A stretch of DNA of 64,000 nt from NCBI GenBank assembly GCA_963702445.1, contig CAVPCZ010000025.1, positions 186,001 to 250,000 of the forward strand, given 5' to 3'. Positions 56,552 through 64,000 of this stretch are shown piece by piece. Each line of letters starts with the position of its first letter. The first letter of the stretch is position 1. The position numbers and the translations under genes were made by a program. The DNA is from CAVPCZ01 sp963702445 (lineage in GTDB: Bacteria; Bacteroidota; Ignavibacteria; UBA10030; UBA6906). The notes below the pieces were generated by a model. The model saw only the letters and a program-made list of their open reading frames with translations. It searched no databases and was not told the origin of the DNA.

Positions 56552-57796
56552 TTACTCGTACCAGGCCAGTATTTCATAGGCGTTCGTCGTCGGGAAATGC
56601 GGCGGCGCCGACGTCCGGAAACGCTCGTCAAACTGGATGTTCACCGACAGCCCCTTGGTGATACCGGAATTGGTGGTCGCATGAATATCCTGGACGGTCC
56701 ACCCGCCGAACGAGTAGAGCGTCCCCAGGGGGCGGGTGTTCAGGTTCTCAACATCGATGGCGCTCAGGTAGCTGAAGAGCGCCGCATGGACGGTGAAGTT
56801 GCTCGTTCCGCTGGTCGCGGTGTTGTCTTTGATCGTGATGTTGTTGTGGGCCACGATGCCCAGCATATCCGTCGAGGTGCCGGTCCGGGGATCGGTCTGG
56901 TACCGGATGTCGTTGTCGATCACGATCTTCCCCTTGGTTGAGGCTGTGGTGTCGAGGGAACCGACGGTATACCGCCCCTTGACCGTGCCCTCCACGTGGA
57001 GAACCCCGTTGCTGTTATTGAGCACGATCGCTCCGTTCGGAGCGAATGTGGAAAGCAGCGACGTGGTATCCGGATTTGTCCCGCGGCGCCAGGAGATGGA
57101 GTCCCCTTTGAATTTCAGAAAGAGGTCTCCGTTGCCTGTAAACAGCTTTCCGCCCGAGGCAGCCTTGTCCCGCAACCGCTGATAGTTCTTGTTCAGCGGA
57201 ATGTTGACGCCGGTTTCGACGCCGGCGTTGAAAATCGGGTGGCCGGCCCACGACGTGCTGTCCACACCGTTTTTGGTGGTGACCTTTCCCCCGAAGAAGG
57301 GATACCCGTGGGTTCTCAGGGTGCCCTGCACATGGACGGGACCGAAAATGGAATCATAGGTGGCCCAGTACACGTTGGCCGCCGATGTTCCCGCGTAGAC
57401 TGCGAATTTGGCAAAATTGCTCGGCCGGAGTATCACCATCACGGTGGTGGTGCTGTCGTGATACGTTGCGGTCGATCTCAACGTGAGGCGCGGATCGCCC
57501 GTATTGGGATCCACGCTGCTCGTCGAATCCACCGTCACCACGAAGCTCCCCCCGCCGAATTCCACCGGCGTGTTATATCCGGTAAACCAGGCGTTGCCGT
57601 TGATGAGCGGCGGATAGAGGAAGATGTAGTTCGCCGCCATGTTGGCTCCCGTCACCGCAATGTTGCGGCCCACAATCCCTTCGTAGTAGTTCATGGCATT
57701 GTCGTAGGCCGAGACGCTCATATCGGACATCAAGACGCCGCTCATCAACAGCAACGAACTGTACCCGATCACCAGCAGAATCGATGCTTTGCCCAT
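56552..57796 (-). CDS. Large minor-pilin/PilX-like protein starting Met-Gly
   Basis: 414 residues. The N-terminus is MGKASILLVIGYSSLLLMSG, a hydrophobic helix directly after Met-Gly, with a G-rich ribosome site before the ATG. The rest is beta-rich and Thr/Ser/Asn-rich, as in surface-exposed tip proteins: YATYDSIFGPVHVQGTLRTHG-like strands, a right-handed-helix-like stretch (GAIVLNNSNGVLHVEGTVKG, IVIDNDIRYQT) and the end YEILAWYE (partly quoted). Its size and position among minor pilins suggest a PilX/PilY-type tip or priming subunit; similar Bacteroidota proteins carry a domain of unknown function. Unbroken. Confidence 0.7.
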   Translation of the reverse strand: MGKASILLVIGYSSLLLMSGVLMSDMSVSAYDNAMNYYEGIVGRNIAVTGANMAANYIFLYPPLINGNAWFTGYNTPVEFGGGSFVVTVDSTSSVDPNTGDPRLTLRSTATYHDSTTTVMVILRPSNFAKFAVYAGTSAANVYWATYDSIFGPVHVQGTLRTHGYPFFGGKVTTKNGVDSTSWAGHPIFNAGVETGVNIPLNKNYQRLRDKAASGGKLFTGNGDLFLKFKGDSISWRRGTNPDTTSLLSTFAPNGAIVLNNSNGVLHVEGTVKGRYTVGSLDTTASTKGKIVIDNDIRYQTDPRTGTSTDMLGIVAHNNITIKDNTATSGTSNFTVHAALFSYLSAIDVENLNTRPLGTLYSFGGWTVQDIHATTNSGITKGLSVNIQFDERFRTSAPPHFPTTNAYEILAWYE

Positions 57797-57808
57797 GGAG
57801 GTCCCCCC

Positions 57809-58455
57809 TCACCGGTTGCGATAATTGCGCGACGACAGCCGCATTTGCTGCCAGAACGCGGAAGAAAATTGCATTATTAATGGGCGCGGTTTCCACCAGC
57901 TCCGACGCCGTGACATTTTCCAGGATCAGCGATATCTGTATGGTCTGTATCTTCTGAAGATTCAACCCGGTGACCGGAGTCGGGATGACATTTCCCCTGC
58001 GCGTCAAAATAGGCCAGCTGGAACTTCGTCACCCCGAGATTCGCTCCCTTCGCCGCCTGGGCATTGATCACCCTGTACAGAAGGCGGTCACGGGGGTTCT
58101 GTGTGGATGCCAGTTCGCTCGTCGGACCGAGGTAGTAGTAGACGCTGTCGATGTTCCCGTCCGGTCCCGTGCCCGTCATATCCACATCACTCAGGAACTT
58201 GATGCGCGTGGAATCCGCGAGCAGGATGGCCTTCGTCGGGTCGGGTATTTTGTTCGGCTCGAGACAGAAACCGATCTTCCGGAAGTCATACTCCAGGAGC
58301 TTGGTGATCTCCACCAGGTTTTCCTGGACCAGCAGCTCCCCGCCGTAGGTCTGCATATTCTCGGCGTTTGCCGTGCTGACCCGGAGAGATGTCAGGAGCA
58401 GCCAGCCGAAGAGTATCATGGAGCCGATAAGATCGATGATCACCTGTGATCCCAT
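57809..58455 (-). CDS. PilW/GspJ-like minor pilin (two insertions)
   Basis: About 214 residues after removing one base near 57,985 and one near 57,870. It starts MGSQVIIDLIGSMILFGWLL with GGAGG upstream. The body has features of PilW/GspJ: LVQENLVEITKLLEYDFRKIGF, a YYYLGP strand, LLYRVINAQ and GVTKFQLAYFDAQG followed by IQTIQISLILE (partly quoted). After the second correction the protein ends QQMRLSSRNYRNR with TGA at 57811-57809. The next gene starts 12 bases later. Confidence 0.7.
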
Positions 58456-58479
58456 GGCGGGATCCTCCCCCTCGTAATG

Positions 58480-58983
58480 TTATCGAAAGAACCAGTAGCT
58501 GTACACCGATGAAAACTGCAGCGTGTCGCGCATGAACGGACTGGACACCCACACGCGCAGACGCTTGTGATAGGTCCGCGACGCCGACGTCGCCACGGCG
58601 TTACCGGATATCGAGACGTAGTCGACGGAATCGCGAATGAAAAAATTGGCCGACCGGAAGTTCACGGTGTCGCCGTTCACCCACTTGGTGAACCCGTTGT
58701 AGTCGTCAAAGTCGTTGAACGTGGCTTCCGTTTCCCCGCCTTCCTTCCCGAGGACAGCGGAGAGCCCGGTGACGCTGCTGACATCGGCGTTCACGGTGTT
58801 CTTGTCGAACGCCTTTCCGGACGCCCTCTCCAGCTGCGATATGCCGAGCGATGTCCCCATGATGACATATTCCGTCGTCTCCACCGACGATCCGCTGTCC
58901 AGCGTGTTGGTGTTCATCATCAGAATCACGCCGCCCAGAAGGCCGAGCGCCAGCACGCCGAGCAATGACTGTCCGAGTCCCAT
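58480..58983 (-). CDS. Minor-pilin-like protein starting Met-Gly
   Basis: 167 residues, beginning MGLGQSLLGVLALGLLGGVI, then a helix that continues to about residue 60 and a C-terminal beta domain ending SSVYSYWFFR. It has no known domain by eye, but N-terminal helix, size and position between pilB and a PilW-like gene support a pilin-fold protein of the PilV/GspI group. The ATG lies three bases after the pilB stop. Unbroken. Confidence 0.65.
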   Translation of the reverse strand: MGLGQSLLGVLALGLLGGVILMMNTNTLDSGSSVETTEYVIMGTSLGISQLERASGKAFDKNTVNADVSSVTGLSAVLGKEGGETEATFNDFDDYNGFTKWVNGDTVNFRSANFFIRDSVDYVSISGNAVATSASRTYHKRLRVWVSSPFMRDTLQFSSVYSYWFFR

Positions 58984-58986
58984 GAG

Positions 58987-60782
58987 TTAATCGTCCGTTG
59001 TGGCTGATGCGATTTCTTCCAGGGTGGTTTCCCCCTGTTTGATCCGTTCGATACCCGAACGGCGGAGCGTCCACATGCCGTCCTTCATCGCCTGTTCGCG
59101 TATGCTGTCCTCGTCCACATCTGAACCGGATTTGGCGATCATGTTCCGGATTTCCCTCGTGAAGTAGAGGGCCTCATGGATCGCCGCCCGTCCCTTGTAG
59201 CCCGCCGTTGCACTTGTCGCAGCCGCCCGCTTCGTAGATCGTACACTGGTCGAGGTCTTCTTCGGTGAACCCGAACTTCAGATAGACCTCCCGGTCGATC
59301 TGCCCCTTTTCCAGCGGCCGCTTGCACAGCTTGCAGAGCGTGCGCACGAGGCGCTGGGCCACGATGATGTTGATGGCATAGGCGATCAGGAAGGGCTCGA
59401 CCCCCATCTTGTACAGACGGGCCACCGCGCTGGGCGCGTCGTTGGTGTGGAGCGTGGAGAATGTCAGGTGACCCGTGTTGGCGAGCTTCACGGCGATTTC
59501 CGCCGTGGCCTTGTCGCGCATCTCGCCCACCAGCACGATGTCGGGATCGTGGCGCAGAATGCCCCGGATGGCCTGGTCGAAATTCATCTTCGGGCTGATC
59601 CGCAGCTGCCGCGCGCCCCGGATAATGTACTCCACCGGGTCCTCCACGGTCAGCACGTTCACCGTCGGGATCGATCACCTGATGCAGGGCGGCGATCAGC
59701 GTGGTGCTCTTGCCGCTGCCGGTCGGCCCGGTGAGGATCACGATCCCCTGGGGCTTCGCGATCGCCTGGTGGAAGAACTGCCGCGCCGGGCCCTGCAACC
59801 CCAGCTTGCTCAGATCGGTGATGACCTTCCGGTCGTCCAGCACGCGGATGACGATGCTTTCGTATTTGTGCCGGAACTCCACCCCCACGATGGGCATGAT
59901 GGAGACGCGGAAGCGGATCATGTGATCGTCGATCAGGCGCTGGATGAAGCCGTCCTGCGACGCCTCGCGCTCGAACCGGTCCACGTTTTTCGAACGGTCC
60001 TTCACCACGGCCGCCACGGCCTCGGGCATGGTCTTTTCCTGGACATGCCAGAGCTTCAGGTTGCCGTCGGTGCGGAACCAGAACTCCGTCCGGTTCCCTT
60101 CCTTGGCGATGATGTGCACGTCGCTTGCGCCGGAGCGTACGGCCTCCACCAGAGCGCCTTCCACCAGATTCACGAGGGCGCTCTTGCTGATTTCGGCTTC
60201 GAGCGCGTCCTCATCGAGGGCGTTCTCGTCGTCTTCCTCCTTCACCTGGATGCCGACCTTGGAGTCTTCCAGGAGCTTCAGGAATTCGTTCTGCGGGGGA
60301 ATGACCTGCTCGAGGAGGTTCTGCAGATCCTTCAGGCGGCAATAGGCCACTTCATACTTCTTGGCGCCGAATTCGCGCGCAATCAGCGGAATGCGCCGGT
60401 CCGTCGGGTCCGCGGCGACGATGATCAGCTTGTCCGGCTGTTTCTCGTCGTACCGGAGCGGGAGCATCCGGGACTGGACCACCATGTCGCGGACGTTCTG
60501 GGGAAGGCCGTCCACGTATTTCTTGATGAACTCCACACGCCCGCCGTCCATCGCCTCGTCGGCAAGATAGACCTCACGGAATGCGTACAGATCCGCCACT
60601 TCACGGAAGACCGCGTCGTGATCGGCGCCGAAATCATTCACCAGAATCTGCCCGAGGTTCCGCCGGTTCTTCTTGTCCTCCCCGTCCTTGATTTTCAGGG
60701 ACTTCTCGAGGGTCTCATAGTCGATGACCCCCTTCTTGAGGAGCGCGAAGCCGATTTTGTCCGTTATGTCGATGGGCGGCAT
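58987..60782 (-). CDS. pilB: PilB-type pilus extension ATPase (two insertions)
   Basis: 597 residues after removing one base near 59,665 and one near 59,205. The N-terminal MshEN/T2SSE_N-like region (residues 1-160) contains GQILVNDFGADHD. The ATPase core has Walker A GPTGSGKSTTLIAA, the Asp box TVEDPVEYII, Walker B DIVLVGEMRDKAT, and the His box HLTFSTLHTNDAPSAV. The tetracysteine zinc module is CKLCKRPL and CDKCNGGYKGR. After correction the protein ends ATTDD with TAA at 58989-58987. It lies between pilC (12 bases upstream) and the minor pilins. Confidence 0.92.
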
Positions 60783-60794
60783 GGGTTCGGTCGC

Positions 60795-62175
60795 TTATGT
60801 GAGAGGCCGCTCGATCGACAGTTCGATGACCTGACCGGCCGCGGGGTTCTTCGGACGGATGGTGGCCGTTTCCGAGGAGACGATCGTCAGGGCGGTCAGC
60901 ACGAGCATGATGATCAGCGAGATCCAGAGCTGGATGAACTCGATGACGTTCTTCATCTTGTAGGTGGTCTCTTTTTCGTAGTACTCCGCCAGTTGCAGGG
61001 CGGTGTTCTTGACCGTCCCGGTCTCGGCGCCGGAATGGAACCGGGCGATCGCCGTCCTGGTGAAGACCCCCGTCGCCTCGAACGCTTCGGTAATACCGGC
61101 CCCCTTCTGGATCATCATGGGAATGGCGATATTCTTCACCCGGTTTTCCATGTGCTTGTTTCCGCAGGCCTCCGCGGCCATCCGGATGACTTCGATATTT
61201 TCGCCTGAGCCGCTGTACAGCGCATAGAACACGCGGCAGAAGATCTCGATGCTGGTCTTGTGGAGGAGCACGCCGAGCACCGGAATGTTCCAGATGTACC
61301 GGTCCCGCACCAGCCGCCCCTGTTCGGTGGAAAAATACCGCACGGCGATCACGATCGGTATGATCGCCGCGAGGACGATGATCAGGATGTTGTCCACGAG
61401 AAAATCACTTGCCGCCAGCGTGGCTTTGGTCATCGGCGGAAGATCGATCTTGAACTTGACGAACAGCTTCGCGGTGGACGGGAAGATGTACCCCACGTAG
61501 TAGACCACGGCGCCGAACAGCACCACCAGGGTGATGACCGGGGTGATCAGCGCGCTTTTCAGGTTCTTCTTGAACTCCACCTGGCGCTCGAGGAACTTTG
61601 CCGTGCTGTCATAGATCTCCGCCATGTTGCCGCTTTTTGACGCAAGGCCGAGCATGTGCGCGGTGAAACGGCCCAGCACCGCCTCATGCTTCACAAACGT
61701 CTTTTCGCTGTCGCGCCCCTGCTTCAGCTCGATGTTGATTTCTTTGATGGCCTCGCGCAGCGTGCGGTTTTCAATGTCATTCACCAGCAGCTGCAGAATC
61801 TCGTTGAACGGGAGTTTCTGCCGGATCAGGTCCGCGCTGACGCGGACAAACGTGACGATTTCCGTGGATGGAGGTGCGGACCGGAACTCGAAGAACCGTT
61901 TCTGCACACGGAGCACCCGGTAGCCCATTTTCTGCAGGGCGTCTTCCACTTCCGCTCTGGTGAAGGCTTTCTGCTCGCCGGTGATCGGCTTTTCCGTGCC
62001 GCGCTGCACCTTGTACATCCAGGTCGACCGGGGGATGACGTGCAGTACTTTGAACTTGCGCTGTGTGCGCCAGCTGCGAGGCTTTGCTCTTTGCCGAGCG
62101 GAGCGATTCCGCCTCGAGCGATCCCTGGACGGGTTTCCCCGCCACCGTGATTCCTTCAATCCTGAATTCCGCCAT
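60795..62175 (-). CDS. pilC: PilC-like inner-membrane platform protein (one insertion)
   Basis: 459 residues after removing one base near 62,085. It has two GspF domains: the first, about residues 85-225, with VSADLIRQKLPFNEILQLL and SALITPVITLVVLFGAVVYYVG, the second, about 290-430, with YALYSGSGENIEVIRMAAEACGN and FHSGAETGTVKNTALQLAEYYEKE (partly quoted). Three membrane helices. A non-standard N-terminal extension (about 80 residues) starts MAEFRIEGITVAGKPVQGSLEAES. It directly precedes pilB. Confidence 0.9.
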
Positions 62176-62229
62176 GGTCTGCCTCTTCCTCTATGTGCCT
62201 CTAAACACGAAAAGGGTTTCCTCCCCCTC

Positions 62230-62284
62230 GTTGGTTCCGCTGAGATGTCAGCCGGACCCCCATCCGGTTGACGCGGAAACCAAC
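62230..62284 (-). promoter_or_regulatory. Large hairpin between the second pilin and pilC
   Basis: Outer arms GTTGGTTCCGC (62230-62240) and GCGGAAACCAAC (62273-62284, one bulged A) pair, and an inner TCAGCCGGA/TCCGGTTGA stem (62248-62256 with 62263-62271) extends the structure. No T-tract follows. A read-through terminator or RNA-stabilising element would let pilin be made in excess over the machinery genes downstream. Confidence 0.6.
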
Positions 62285-62330
62285 AAAGGGAGACGGCCCC
62301 CTATACGACTCCCCCGGTGCTACATCTCTG

Positions 62331-62715
62331 TCAGTTCAACTCGGCCACGGAAATCGTGTCCGCAGCCACGGTCACCGTCACCTTCACGTTCGTCGCCCGG
62401 TCAAAGCCGATCTCGATGCCCAATGCCCTCGATCGTTACCGTGGAGTTTTCCGCCACCGGAACGGAGAACGTCCCGTTGGCATTCTTCGAGGAATTCGGG
62501 AGCGTAAACCCCTTGAACGATCCTCCGCCTCCGCCGAGACAGCGCGGCTTCTTCTGGTACACCTGCGCCCGGGAAGCAAGAGCGGCCAGATCGTTGGCAA
62601 CCGCATCCCTGTTCGATGACGCTGCGTTGTCGGCAAACAGGTTGATCCCCACGGCGATCATCAGACCAATCATCAGCGTGCCGACTATTAACAGGAGTAA
62701 CTGCTGACTTCCCAT
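62331..62715 (-). CDS. Small pilin-like protein, second copy (one insertion)
   Basis: 127 residues after removing one base near 62,419. It starts MGSQQLLLLIVGTLMIGLMI, shares the following DNAASSNRDAVANDLAALASRAQ helix with the first copy, then a GGGGGSF turn and a small beta domain, ending SVAELN with TGA at 62333-62331. It is clearly a paralogue of the gene upstream (same MG-x-QQLLL start, N-A-NRDAV motif and Gly4 turn). Quoted segments are partial. It lies behind the 62751-62777 hairpin in the same orientation. Confidence 0.8.
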
Positions 62716-62750
62716 TGCTCACCCGCCCCCTTGGTCCGACACACACATAC

Positions 62751-62777
62751 CGGGCCCCTGCCATCGGCAGGGGCCCG
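62751..62777 (-). terminator. Perfect 12-bp hairpin between the two pilin genes
   Basis: CGGGCCCCTGCC (62751-62762) and GGCAGGGGCCCG (62766-62777) are exact complements around a three-base loop, 14 bases after the first pilin stop. No T-run follows on the minus strand, so it is probably an attenuator or 3'-end stabiliser rather than a full stop. Confidence 0.65.
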
Positions 62778-62790
62778 TACGAGTTCGCTG

Positions 62791-63201
62791 CTAGTAGAGA
62801 ATGACCACGCTGTCCGCTTTGTCGTTGAAGACATGCATTTCCATCGTGACCTTGTTGGTCCCGTCGGCATATTCCGTTCCCACGCCCTCCAGCACCACGC
62901 CTGTGGTCGTGCCGGCGGTCTTGATGGTATAGGTACCGTTGGCATTGGTGCCGCGGTTGGTCAGTTTACGCAGACCGGCGGCATCGGCCGTCAAACCGAC
63001 AAACGAGTTGCCACCGCCACCAAGCGCTGTGGGACGACGATAGAACTGCTGCGCCCGGGCCGCCAGGTTGACCAGGTCATTGGTCACTGCGTCACGGTTT
63101 GCGTTGACTGCGTTGTCCGTGAACATCGTGATACCGACCGCAACCGCGATCCCGACCACGATAACGCCGAGGATGATGAGCAAAAGTTGCTGCTGTCCCA
63201 T
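62791..63201 (-). CDS. Small pilin-like protein, first copy (probable major pilin)
   Basis: 136 residues, unbroken. It starts MGQQQLLLIILGVIVVGIAV, so the hydrophobic helix begins right after Met-Gly; AAAGGAG seven bases upstream fixes the start. The helix continues with NAVNANRDAVTNDLVNLAARAQ, followed by a GGGGNSFVGL turn and a beta domain. It lacks the usual K/R leader, the G-F-T-L-I-E signature and Glu5. First gene after a sigma-54 promoter and followed by a strong hairpin, it is the best candidate for the major pilus subunit. Segments quoted partly. Confidence 0.82.
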   Translation of the reverse strand: MGQQQLLLIILGVIVVGIAVAVGITMFTDNAVNANRDAVTNDLVNLAARAQQFYRRPTALGGGGNSFVGLTADAAGLRKLTNRGTNANGTYTIKTAGTTTGVVLEGVGTEYADGTNKVTMEMHVFNDKADSVVILY

Positions 63202-63280
63202 GGTGCCGCTCCTTTGTGTATGTGAATGTTACGTTACAGATTACCTGTGTACCGATGTCCCGTTCGTTGTTCGGTATTAA

Positions 63281-63297
63281 TGCAAGCTCCATGCCAG
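63281..63297 (-). promoter_or_regulatory. Sigma-54 (RpoN) promoter of the pilin gene
   Basis: Minus strand CTGGCATG-N4-TTGCA matches the consensus YTGGCACG-N4-TTGCW at every fixed position except one C to T. The GG and GC pairs have the correct spacing for the -24 and -12 elements. The predicted start lies about 70 bases before the pilin ATG. pilA genes of Pseudomonas, Myxococcus and Geobacter are classical sigma-54 targets. It needs an enhancer-binding activator, not seen in the window. Confidence 0.8.
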
Positions 63298-63491
63298 TGT
63301 CGCGGATGCGCCCTGAGTGCCCGATTCTGCCGCTTCTCACACCGTGGATGATACAGAGGTGTCATTTCTCCACCGGGCGAGGTAATTCTTACCTGCAGAT
63401 ATTGCAAAGCGGGGGACGGCAGAAGCATGCTATGGGGAGATGGGCGGCGCCGGGCACGCCGGAAGAATGGAAGTGGTGATGGTGACCGGCG

Positions 63492-64000
63492 CTAAACAAC
63501 AAACGGGAGAAGCTCGTCGACACTCGTGACGCCGCTGCACACCATGTCGAGGGCCTTCTGCCGCAGAGATACAAGTCCCTCGCTTCGCAGTGCAGCAGAA
63601 AGCGTCCGGTAGTCAATCCGCTCCGCCGCTCCGGCAATAATTTCGCGGATCGCCGGAGATGCCGAAAAGGCCTCAAACAGAAGTTCATGTCCATGATATC
63701 CCGCAAGGCAATCGATGCAACCGGCGGCGCGGAAGAGTTGCGGTTCACGTGTACCCTCAGGCAGCGTGAAACGCAGCCGGGTCAGGGCCTGTTGAGTCGC
63801 GGAAGCAGAGAGGGGTTTCTTGCAGCGGTCACAAACCATACGCACCGCCTGCTGTGCGATGACTGCGCGAATCCCCTCGCCAACCAGGAGAGGACTGTGC
63901 GTCATGTCGATCAGCTTCATGACGGCTGAGGTCGTGTCCCTGGCGGCGATCGTTGAAAGAACCAGATGGCCGATATTCGCCAACCTGAGCGCAATATTGG
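63492..64000 (-). CDS. Second GspE/PilB-type ATPase (N-terminal part beyond right edge)
   Basis: Only the last 169 codons are present; the frame is open to the window end. It starts within the ATPase core (ALRLANIGHLVLSTIAARDTTSAV, matching the His-box segment of PilB, partly quoted) and keeps the C-terminal zinc cysteines CDRCKKPL and CIDCLAGYHGHELLFEAF. It ends DELLPFVV with TAG. It is distinct from pilB at 58987-60782: HTND of PilB is AARD here, so the conserved His and Asn are lost in this copy. Role unknown; a GspE paralogue for another filament or a regulatory ATPase. Confidence 0.85.
   Translation of the reverse strand, partial: NIALRLANIGHLVLSTIAARDTTSAVMKLIDMTHSPLLVGEGIRAVIAQQAVRMVCDRCKKPLSASATQQALTRLRFTLPEGTREPQLFRAAGCIDCLAGYHGHELLFEAFSASPAIREIIAGAAERIDYRTLSAALRSEGLVSLRQKALDMVCSGVTSVDELLPFVV

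Noticed and set aside
56394..56552. Longer start for the PilT-like gene at 56552
   Set aside because: The extra 53 residues have no conserved pattern, would abut the upstream stop, and the ATG at 56393 has a better ribosome site.
59475..61208. 577-codon open frame on the plus strand
   Set aside because: Antisense shadow of pilB and pilC.

Overview
The window is a GC-rich (roughly 60%) bacterial chromosome segment with no plasmid, phage, IS or CRISPR signature. Several features suggest a member of the Bacteroidota/Chlorobiota/Ignavibacteriota (FCB) assemblage. At least three intergenic promoters have the form TTG-N20-TAnnTTTG, the Bacteroidota-type sigma signature. The envelope proteins include a DUF2723 membrane protein, DUF2911 and DUF1573 proteins. 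The type IV pilus proteins and RpoBC are divergent, and RpoB and RpoC have lengths usual for that group. A genus cannot be named from the sequence alone.

Layout: (1) 1-16,040, minus strand: one very long housekeeping unit read right to left. It runs tRNA-Thr(UGU), tRNA-Tyr, tRNA-Gly, tRNA-Thr(GGU), rpmG, tRNA-Trp, secE, nusG, rplK, rplA, rplJ, rplL, rpoB, rpoC, rpsL, rpsG, fusA, tuf (cut by the left edge). (2) 16,173-20,958, minus: glnE overlapping a DUF2723 glycosyltransferase-like membrane protein. (3) 21,070-33,919, plus: a small EthD-like gene, a shattered BNR/YCF48-type repeat gene, DUF1573, an ECF sigma/anti-sigma pair with TPR-HEAT and PDZ proteins, a lipoprotein, YbjQ, a double DUF2911 protein, a 570-residue Rossmann protein and a REC-kinase-REC sensor. 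(4) 33,916-44,614, minus: a Sel1-repeat protein at the end of a TolC/MFP/MacB-type efflux operon, then cca, a Gfo/Idh/MocA oxidoreductase and a HAD phosphatase. (5) 44,764-46,790, plus: an RlmI-type rRNA methyltransferase and an outer-membrane beta-barrel-like protein. (6) 46,959-64,000, minus: uvrA, then a complete type IV pilus locus.

The pilus locus is the most distinctive part. In transcription order it holds a second GspE/PilB ATPase (partial), two small pilins behind a near-perfect sigma-54 promoter, pilC, pilB, three minor-pilin-like genes, a pilT-like gene, a PilM-PilN fusion, a PilO-PilP fusion, a short PilQ secretin and a large Ig-like lipoprotein. All five pilin-like proteins start Met-Gly directly followed by the hydrophobic helix, have no usual prepilin leader and lack Glu5.

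Quality caveat: more than 35 genes-worth of reading-frame breaks occur, including many in rpoB, rpoC, rplL, rplJ, uvrA and cca, which cannot all be broken in a living cell. Almost every break whose direction can be read is a single-base insertion, and correcting them restores family-typical lengths. I treat them as sequencing errors and annotate the reconstructed genes. Two in-frame TAG codons (23,753 and 29,762) are a different kind of defect.
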